IMG/VR virus record: IMGVR_UViG_3300003319_000365 | Location: 1 to 36,305 of that record | Length of the DNA: 36,305 nt | From: a virus | Strand: one strand, 5' to 3' | Part shown: positions 14,813 to 20,199 of the stretch, one piece after another | Position numbering within the stretch: the stretch's first letter is position 1 | Layout: the number at the start of each line of letters is the position of its first letter | Made by a program: the position numbers and the translations under genes | Notes under the pieces: model-generated | What the model saw: only the letters and a program-made list of their open reading frames with translations | What the model was told of the DNA's origin: nothing | Databases searched by the model: none

Positions 14813-15240
14813 CAACATTTTATGAAAAAGATTTTTACGGATGGTGTAATGATCAAGCTGAGGCGTTGGTTGCTGGACGTATTGAACAATGTGATTTAGA
14901 AAATTTAGTTGAGGAGATTAGAGGATTGGGAGACGTCAAGAGATGTGAATTAATTAATAATCTAGCTATTCTATTGGCGCATCTACTCAAATATACATTT
15001 CAGCCTGATAAACAGGGCCATAGCTGGGTATACACTATTATAGAGCACCAAGACAGAGTAAATGATATCTTGAAAAAAAACCCCAGTCTTAATTCACAAC
15101 TTAGCGAGTGTGTAGAAAAGGCTTATAGGTATGCAAGGCTTAGAGCTGCAAAAGAAACAGATTTGAAAATAAAGATTTTCCCAGAAGAAATGCCTTTCAC
15201 TATTGATTGGGCGCTAAAAGTAGAGCTGCAAAAGGAATAA
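14809..15240 (+). CDS. DUF29-family protein (copy 1)
   Basis: The product is 143 residues. It shows the DUF29 pattern in order: FYEKDFYGWCNDQAEALVAG (near residues 4-23), DLENLVEEIRGLGDVKR (about 29-45), LAHLLKYTFQP (about 56-66), then SWVYTIIEHQDRVND and KNPSLNSQL. It is a helical protein of unknown function, common in cyanobacteria and mobile elements. It overlaps the HicB-like gene by 4 bases and is followed 3 bases later by a second DUF29 gene, so all four are likely one operon. Confidence 0.85.
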   Translation: MTTFYEKDFYGWCNDQAEALVAGRIEQCDLENLVEEIRGLGDVKRCELINNLAILLAHLLKYTFQPDKQGHSWVYTIIEHQDRVNDILKKNPSLNSQLSECVEKAYRYARLRAAKETDLKIKIFPEEMPFTIDWALKVELQKE

Positions 15241-15243
15241 ATA

Positions 15244-15702
15244 ATGAAAAACAAAATTCCCTATGAATCTGCGAAAAAAACGCCGTATGAAACAGATTTT
15301 TACAGATGGTGCTTTTCTCAAGCCAACGCTTTGAGCAACCGGAGTTATGAGGAATTGGATATGGAAAATTTGATCGAGGAATTGGAGTCAATGGGAAGAT
15401 GTCAGCGACAAATGTTTACAAGTTTTTTAAAAAATGTATTTTTACATCTTTTAAAATATATGTATCAACCAGGGTGTCGAACTCCTAGCTGGCAAATCAG
15501 TATAGATATCCACAGAGAACACGCAGAAACAGTTTTGTATGACAACCCAAGTTTAAAGTCATCTATTCCTCAATGCATTAAAAGAGCATATTCTTTGTCC
15601 ATAAAAGAAGCTGCTAAAGAAACAGGACTAGATATTAAAACATTTCCTAAAGAAATGCCTTTTACCTATGAAAACGCTATGAAAGAAGGGTGGAGGCCAT
15701 GA
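15244..15702 (+). CDS. DUF29-family protein (copy 2)
   Basis: The product is 152 residues and a diverged tandem copy of the preceding gene. Matching landmarks are YETDFYRWCFSQANALSNRS, DMENLIEELESMGRCQRQ, HLLKYMYQPG and DNPSLKSSIPQCIKRAYSLS. It ends KEMPFTYENAMKEGWRP, close to the end of copy 1. Identity appears moderate, so the duplication is old or the two were acquired separately. It could form a heterodimer with copy 1. Function is unknown. Confidence 0.83.
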   Translation: MKNKIPYESAKKTPYETDFYRWCFSQANALSNRSYEELDMENLIEELESMGRCQRQMFTSFLKNVFLHLLKYMYQPGCRTPSWQISIDIHREHAETVLYDNPSLKSSIPQCIKRAYSLSIKEAAKETGLDIKTFPKEMPFTYENAMKEGWRP

Positions 15703-15746
15703 TTCATACAATTATTTCTATAGCATTAATATGCGGTCTTATTTAA
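15699..15746 (+). CDS. Possible 15-residue hydrophobic peptide
   Basis: A tiny frame (MIHTIISIALICGLI) starts within the DUF29 stop as ATGA, with GGAGG two bases upstream, and ends as TAATG at the next small gene. Coupling on both sides is suggestive, but the length makes it weak. Confidence 0.3.
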   Translation: MIHTIISIALICGLI

Positions 15747-15847
15747 TGATAATGCTTATATTAAAAATTTGCGCAATAGCGTCGCTTATTCTGTGGTGTA
15801 TTGGACGTGGCTCAAGTAGTGAAAATCCCTATGATTCACTTAGGTAG
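15746..15847 (+). CDS. Membrane microprotein
   Basis: The product is 33 residues with one N-terminal hydrophobic segment (MIMLILKICAIASLILWCIG) and a polar serine-rich tail. It is coupled by TAATG to the preceding peptide. It is probably inserted in the inner membrane; it could be a holin-like or exclusion peptide. No family is recognised. Confidence 0.4.
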   Translation: MIMLILKICAIASLILWCIGRGSSSENPYDSLR

Positions 15848-15867
15848 CAATTTAAATTAAAAAATAT

Positions 15868-16131
15868 ATGATTATATTTTTGTTTATATTCTTTTTGGTT
15901 GTTATTCCTTTCTTCATTGATTCAGATGAACCTAAAACTGAACTAGAAAGAAACGAAGAATTCGCACGTCAAGTAGATTTTGAAAGATTTGAACTCGAAG
16001 ATCAGATAGCTGCTTCTAAATCTTCGAATTCTTCTGGCATCTCTTCGCGGACTCTATTTTTTAGAGTCTGTATAACGGTCTGCGCTGCTTTTGGGCTGTT
16101 ATTTTTGATAGCCTGGAGTAATTTCCCATGA
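15868..16131 (+). CDS. Small two-segment membrane protein overlapping a convergent gene
   Basis: The product is 87 residues with an N-terminal hydrophobic segment (MIIFLFIFFLVVIPFFI), a charged middle (about 20-50) and a C-terminal hydrophobic stretch (VCITVCAAFGLLFLIAW). The last 130 bases lie antisense to the end of the ejection-type gene at 16002-17294, so the second segment may be a by-product of that gene. There is no clear ribosome-binding site. A two-segment membrane protein would be a holin candidate, but the overlap weakens this. Confidence 0.35.
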   Translation: MIIFLFIFFLVVIPFFIDSDEPKTELERNEEFARQVDFERFELEDQIAASKSSNSSGISSRTLFFRVCITVCAAFGLLFLIAWSNFP

Positions 16132-17294
16132 AGATTCATCCATTTAGGGTCTGTTAAAAGCTTAGATGCCACTTTGGCCAGCGCTTGTTTCCCTGCCAAC
16201 GATAGAGCCACTTTTCCTGCGTAATCTACATTTCCCGTAACAAGTGCCCCAGCAATTCCAGCGGCAGCAGAATAATTGATAAAATCCTTAAATTTCTTAT
16301 GACCTAAAGAATTAATGACCCCGGCTGATTTTTCCCATAATTTATTTGCTGTTTTAAAATCTTTAGCTAACGAAGGATCTGTTTTTTGAAGGGCTTCTTC
16401 TACAAAATTTTTGGCTTTAGCCATTTGCCTTTTGCCACCATGCAAAGAACGCCAATTTATCGTTTTATTTATGTCCTGATAAAAATTAATCAGTTCTTCT
16501 CCTGTAGCTCCAGAGACGGCCAATTTGTCTTCAGCCTTTTGTAGAAAATTGATAATCGCTTGCCTTTCTGGAGAGGCGCTGAGGGTTTTCTCTAAAGACG
16601 ATCTAAAATCCTGTAATCTGGTCTCTAAAGTGTCGGCAACGTTGCTAGGGATTGAACGCGTTCCTTTAGATTTAATCGTATCGTAAACGCTTCCTAGAGC
16701 ATTTTGAGTAAGTTCTAGCTGTTTAGCCGCATCTTTGCCTTGGCCAGCGATTTTTCCTAAAATACCTTGCGTAATTTTCCCATGAAATAGAGGAGCGAGC
16801 TGTTTTTCAGTCAATCCAAGGCGCTTTCCTGCTTGATATAAACCTTGAAGCTTCTTGCGATCTAATGCTTTTGCCTTTCCTCCTGGAACAGGAGTCACTA
16901 GCGAAGTCAAAAGTGATAAATTTTCTTCCCAATCCTTTTCTTCTTGAGTAATCGGAGCCAACGAAGGCGCGATTTTTTCAATGCCACTTTTGATAGATTC
17001 TGATGTAAATGGACTTTTTGTTAGAGGAGCGAGTTCTTCTTCAGTTTTTGGCTTTCCTCCAGGAACAACTCCGGCAAGCCAATTTATGCCTTTCCCTACT
17101 TGAGCCGCTATGTCCCCAGGAATCCCTAGAACAGTAGATCCAACGACCTTTCCTGCCATTCCTAGCTCTCTTTTCATAGCTGGAATTTTTGATTCTCTTT
17201 TCACTTCTTCAAATTGCGACCAGTCAAATGCTGGAGTAATATCTTTGCCTTCAGAAATGGCTTCAAATTGATTCCAATCGAATTTAGCGCTCAT
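16002..17294 (-). CDS. Probable DNA-ejection (internal virion) protein, large
   Basis: The product is 430 residues and helical. It opens with two copies of an FDWxQFE motif (FDWNQFEAISEGK and FDWSQFEEVKRES). A Gly/Ala-rich segment at about 45-75 (LGMAGKVVGSTVLGIPGDIA) and another at about 340-380 (SAAAGIAGALVTGNVDYAGK) could interact with membrane. No enzyme motif is seen. It is the last of three genes overlapping by 4 bases, the arrangement and character of P22 gp7-gp20-gp16-like ejection sets, which form a channel across the cell envelope. The assignment rests on position, composition and gene trio rather than clear homology. Confidence 0.6.
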   Translation of the reverse strand: MSAKFDWNQFEAISEGKDITPAFDWSQFEEVKRESKIPAMKRELGMAGKVVGSTVLGIPGDIAAQVGKGINWLAGVVPGGKPKTEEELAPLTKSPFTSESIKSGIEKIAPSLAPITQEEKDWEENLSLLTSLVTPVPGGKAKALDRKKLQGLYQAGKRLGLTEKQLAPLFHGKITQGILGKIAGQGKDAAKQLELTQNALGSVYDTIKSKGTRSIPSNVADTLETRLQDFRSSLEKTLSASPERQAIINFLQKAEDKLAVSGATGEELINFYQDINKTINWRSLHGGKRQMAKAKNFVEEALQKTDPSLAKDFKTANKLWEKSAGVINSLGHKKFKDFINYSAAAGIAGALVTGNVDYAGKVALSLAGKQALAKVASKLLTDPKWMNLHGKLLQAIKNNSPKAAQTVIQTLKNRVREEMPEEFEDLEAAI

Positions 17295-18097
17295 TTTACC
17301 AACTTTCCGCCAGCTCTTTGTGCTTCGATGGCTTTATTTCTTGGAATTTTTCTAATATTTCCTTCAGGATCTTGCATCATTACAAATCCTTCTTCTTTTT
17401 CAGGCGAGACTTCTTTTTTTACTTTTCCTTCCAAAACAGATGGATCAAGATCGAGTTCGCGCGCCAATCCTTTGAGCTTTCCTCGGATTGTCGCCTCACG
17501 ATCATTTGGTTTTGGGAGAAGAGTTTCTGTGATATATTTAAAACGAGCATTAGATAACGTTCCTCGGCTAACTCTATCTACAAGCATAGCTTCTAGCGCT
17601 CCAGACAGGGACTCAAATTCACCAACTGCTTCTGCTGTTTTCCCGCCAAAAACTTGACCTTTAACTTTCGATCCTAGTCCAAGTTCCTTTGATTTTAAGA
17701 GCTCTGCCATTCTATCGAACGAATCTTGCCCAGCTTTTTGTTCTTGTGCTAATTTTTGTTTTTGGGCGCGTTCTTTTTCTTGCCCAGAATAAATAGTAGC
17801 CAACGTGCTCGCCATCTGATGTTCTCCTGCTGCTTCTAGAGCTAATATTTTTTCAGGAGTGATTTCAAATCCTTTAGGTTGCGATGGTTTTTGTTCGAGA
17901 CTAAGCATTTCATCAAACGAAGCCTGTGGTTGACTAGTACCAAAAATGCTTTCCAATAATTTGGCCTGCTGTTTTTGCTTTTGCCTACCTAGGATCATCT
18001 CAGCAATTGTCGGCATCGCCTGCTGAAGTCCTAAACCAGCACCACGGACTAATCCGCTTAACGCTCCGCCTTGTTCTTGAAGAATAGGCAAACTCAT
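17291..18097 (-). CDS. Probable DNA-ejection (internal virion) protein, middle
   Basis: The product is 268 residues. The start is Gly/Ala-rich (GGALSGLVRGAGLGLQQAMP), then Gln/Lys-rich helices around 35-60 and 110-130 (QEKERAQKQKLAQEQKAGQD). The C-terminus carries FVMMQDPEGNIRKIPRNKAI, a motif I associate with the ends of phage structural proteins. It overlaps both neighbours by 4 bases, so it is translated with them. A role in the ejection complex is inferred. Confidence 0.58.
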   Translation of the reverse strand: MSLPILQEQGGALSGLVRGAGLGLQQAMPTIAEMILGRQKQKQQAKLLESIFGTSQPQASFDEMLSLEQKPSQPKGFEITPEKILALEAAGEHQMASTLATIYSGQEKERAQKQKLAQEQKAGQDSFDRMAELLKSKELGLGSKVKGQVFGGKTAEAVGEFESLSGALEAMLVDRVSRGTLSNARFKYITETLLPKPNDREATIRGKLKGLARELDLDPSVLEGKVKKEVSPEKEEGFVMMQDPEGNIRKIPRNKAIEAQRAGGKLVK

Positions 18098-18615
18098 AGT
18101 AACCCCGCTAGTTTAGACCCACCATAAATGCCCCCTATTTGAGATGCGCCTGAACCAAGCAGTTGCATGATGTCGCGCAATAAATTTTCTTTTTGATAAA
18201 GACCTATTTGATTCGTCTGCGTTCCAAGCAACCTATCTCCAAGCCCTAACACGTTCTGCATTGAGCGTTCCATAATACCCATACGCTGTGACTGAAGATT
18301 CTCTGCTAGATTTGCTCCCGCTCCAGCTATGGCATTTTGCATTCCTGAACTTCCAGAAATCCCTGATCCTGAATACCTTGCGGCAATTTCAGGAGCGATT
18401 ACTTGCTGAAATTGCCTTAGAGCGGGAACTTCCAATTGTTCGAATAAATCAGATTTACCACCAGCTAAACCAAAAAGTTTTTGATAAACCTCTGGACCAC
18501 CTGACTGAAACTGGCCTTTTAGTAAATCGTAAATTTGTTTTTGATCAGTCCCCATAGCTGGCAAAGAATAGAGACCAAAACCTTTAGGAATTTTTGCACC
18601 TGGGATTGAAGGCAT
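18094..18615 (-). CDS. Probable DNA-ejection (internal virion) protein, small
   Basis: The product is 173 residues. It is rich in Gly, Ser and Gln: an early FGLYSLPAMGTDQKQIYDLL, a middle PEIAARYSGSGISGSSGMQN, then helix AGANLAENLQSQRMGIMERS and a Gly-rich tail GSGASQIGGIYGGSKLAGLL. This layout (amphipathic helices and flexible Gly/Ser) resembles the small P22 gp7/T7 gp14-type ejection proteins. It is first in the three-gene set. The upstream boundary is the GGYNN array cassette on the opposite strand. Confidence 0.6.
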   Translation of the reverse strand: MPSIPGAKIPKGFGLYSLPAMGTDQKQIYDLLKGQFQSGGPEVYQKLFGLAGGKSDLFEQLEVPALRQFQQVIAPEIAARYSGSGISGSSGMQNAIAGAGANLAENLQSQRMGIMERSMQNVLGLGDRLLGTQTNQIGLYQKENLLRDIMQLLGSGASQIGGIYGGSKLAGLL

Positions 18616-18691
18616 ATCAAGTCCTTTTTTTAACCCATCCTACATCAAATCAAATAAAGTTTGCATCTGCAACGAAAAGATCGTTCTCTTC

Positions 18692-18697
18692 TATAAT
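18692..18697 (+). promoter_or_regulatory. -10 box (TATAAT) of the GGYNN RNA
   Basis: A perfect TATAAT lies 15 bases before the first GGYNN unit, which puts the predicted start near 18704. A -35 box is less clear: the best candidates are CTGCAA (18667-18672) or the more distant TTGCAT (18661-18666). An activator may be needed. Confidence 0.55.
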
Positions 18698-18711
18698 TTT
18701 CCATGCCATAC

Positions 18712-18926
18712 GGTCCGCTTAGGTATGGTCCGGTAAGCTGGGCTTTGGCTGGGTATGGTTAGCCAAGGTTTGGTCCGGCACGGCATGCTGGGGCGGGATC
18801 AGGTTCGGCGCGGTTCGACACGGCTAGGTTCGCCATGGTCTGGCAAGGATTAATGTTGCGAGGTGAGCCGCGGCACGGTGGGGCTAGCTCAGGCGAGGCT
18901 TGGACGGGCGAGGCAAGGATGGCCCC
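18712..18926 (+). repeat. 43-unit degenerate pentanucleotide (GGYNN) array
   Basis: Split into 5-base units from 18712, every unit stays in register to 18926 with no insertion or deletion. By hand count, position 1 is G in 41 of 43 units, position 2 is G in 31 of 43 (mostly C otherwise), and position 3 is C or T in 40 of 43. Positions 4 and 5 vary freely. Units 28-30 (ggatt, aatgt, tgcga; 18847-18861) are the worst matches but keep the phase. GC content is far above the flanks. Normal tandem repeats drift in sequence and length together; here the phase is kept while two positions vary. Confidence 0.9.
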
Positions 18927-18947
18927 AAGAACAATCTTGTAGAGGTC

Positions 18948-18975
18948 TGCCCATGGGTAACTATGGGCATTTTTT
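18948..18975 (+). terminator. Intrinsic terminator after the GGYNN array
   Basis: A perfect 7-bp stem TGCCCAT (18948-18954) / ATGGGCA (18963-18969) with an 8-nt loop is followed by six T residues. It separates the array RNA from the protein gene, whose start codon follows 14 bases later. Partial read-through could link the two. Confidence 0.8.
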
Positions 18976-18989
18976 GCACAAGGAGAGCA

Positions 18990-19598
18990 ATGAAAAAGAG
19001 AATAGGTGGTGAAGCTCCTACAGCTTCGGCTAATGACACAATTGGAATATCAGAACCCTACTCTGTAGAAGTAGAGCTCACGGGATCAGCAAACATGATG
19101 TTCCATCGATGGATGTGCGAGTATGTCGCAGAGAAAGCTAAAGCCGCGAAAGGATCAAAAGCCAAAAAATCAGATGATATCGAGACTTTTGTCTATAGAG
19201 ATGAACAAAATAATATTTGTTTGCCTGGAGAGTATTTGCGGCAATCTATCATTGGAGCTTCAAAATTTCGCCAAGATCCTAGATCTCCTAGGAAGTCGGC
19301 AATGGATCTTTTTAAAGCAGCGATCATTGTTGAAACAGAATTAGCGTCTCTTGGCATCAAGAAATGGGATTATGAAGATCATAGACGCGTGGTAATACAA
19401 AGAAATGCCATCACAAGAATCCGTCCTGCTATCTCTAAAGGATGGAAAGCTGTTTTTAAAATTTTAGTTTTACTTCCAGAATATATTTCTGCGGATGATT
19501 TACATGATGTAATTAGTAATGCTGGTAGATTAATAGGAGTTGGTGATTTTAGGCCAACTTATGGCAGGTTTTTCATCTCAAAATTCGAAAAATTGTAA
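18990..19598 (+). CDS. Array-associated protein, RAMP/Cas7-like candidate
   Basis: The product is 202 residues from the ATG at 18990, chosen because AAGGAG lies 4 bases upstream; an in-frame start at 18900 would lie inside the array and is unlikely. I do not recognise a named family. Visible features are an N-terminal strand YSVEVELTGSANMMFHRW (about 24-41), a Lys/Ala-rich linker (about 48-62), ICLPGEYLRQSIIGASKF (about 76-93), RRVVIQRNAITRIRPA (about 132-147), and a Gly-rich end AGRLIGVGDFRPTYGRFFIS (about 179-198). The LPGEYLRxS segment plus a late glycine-rich loop ending in GRF loosely recall RAMP/Cas7 proteins (ferredoxin-like RNA binders). This is inference. It forms a plus-strand cassette with the array, inserted between minus-strand structural genes. 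Confidence 0.6.
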   Translation: MKKRIGGEAPTASANDTIGISEPYSVEVELTGSANMMFHRWMCEYVAEKAKAAKGSKAKKSDDIETFVYRDEQNNICLPGEYLRQSIIGASKFRQDPRSPRKSAMDLFKAAIIVETELASLGIKKWDYEDHRRVVIQRNAITRIRPAISKGWKAVFKILVLLPEYISADDLHDVISNAGRLIGVGDFRPTYGRFFISKFEKL

Positions 19599-19713
19599 AG
19601 AGAAAATCGGAAGTGCACATCGAAAAAGGGCAGAAACGTCCAAATTACCAATTTTTTAAGCGAAAACAACTTCAAAGCATTCATGTCCAAGGATTTGATT
19701 GAGTGGGGCGAGC

Positions 19714-20199
19714 CTATAAAAATTCAAAAACTACTATTCCGGAATTAATACTAGGAGCTGTTGCACCTTTTGTAACAATAATCTGTGTCGAGCTGACGCT
19801 TAATTTGATCTGACTGGTTATTAATGCAACATCAATATACGGAAGTGTTTGCCATAGTGTCCCATCGAAAAAACTTCCATATAGACGAGTTTGTTGATTG
19901 ATTAATTGAATGTTGTGGTTGACAGACAAAACTCCATTAGGTGGATCAGCGACCTGTACGACGAGCCTAAACCCATCTCTGAGTCTTTGTGGAGTTGTGC
20001 TCTGAGCAGCAGTAGGAAACCATCGCTCTCCGTTAGGGAGCATTTGGCTGTCGCCATCTACGTGAAGCTGAAAAGTGGAAACTGTTCTGTTGTTAATGGC
20101 AGTCCCAAACTGAACGGACTGATTGACGAGCTGCTTTTCCAGGTTATGCGCATCTCCTGCCGGAAATTGTCTGTAGATTGGGACAAATGGAGTGCTCAT
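19714..20199 (-). CDS. Tail-associated structural protein
   Basis: The product is 161 residues and beta-rich, opening PFVPIYRQFPAGDAHNLEKQ and with segments NNRTVSTFQLHVDGDSQMLP and RLRDGFRLVVQVADPPNGVL, ending INSGIVVFEFL. It overlaps the start of the upstream 842-residue gene by 4 bases (ATGA). The likely role is a tail-tip or fibre-attachment protein, inferred from position. The 115 bases between its end and the partner protein (19599-19713) contain no gene or clear terminator. Confidence 0.6.
   Translation of the reverse strand: MSTPFVPIYRQFPAGDAHNLEKQLVNQSVQFGTAINNRTVSTFQLHVDGDSQMLPNGERWFPTAAQSTTPQRLRDGFRLVVQVADPPNGVLSVNHNIQLINQQTRLYGSFFDGTLWQTLPYIDVALITSQIKLSVSSTQIIVTKGATAPSINSGIVVFEFL

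Larger units (their letters stand above)
18704..18975 (+). ncRNA. Predicted non-coding RNA carrying a GGYNN pentanucleotide array
   Basis: This is a predicted transcript of about 270 nt, from the start site implied by TATAAT (18692-18697) to the intrinsic terminator (18948-18975). Nearly all of it is the 43-unit GGYNN array. A 5-base period cannot be a codon pattern, and no ribosome-binding site precedes an open frame in it. It lies 14 bases ahead of the start codon of the partner protein gene (18990). The RNA would be G-rich with regularly spaced GGY triplets and variable dinucleotides, possibly a scaffold for repeated protein binding. The boundaries are inferred, and direct evidence of transcription is lacking. 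Confidence 0.65.

Noticed and set aside
18712-18926. CRISPR array interpretation of the repeats
   Set aside because: The units are 5 bases with no conserved long repeat or separate spacer blocks, and no cas1/cas2 or interference genes are present. The pattern is a degenerate pentanucleotide array.
18900-18989. An upstream in-frame start that would extend the array-associated protein into the GGYNN array
   Set aside because: The extension would be encoded by the array and the terminator hairpin, has no ribosome-binding site, and the ATG at 18990 has AAGGAG just before it.
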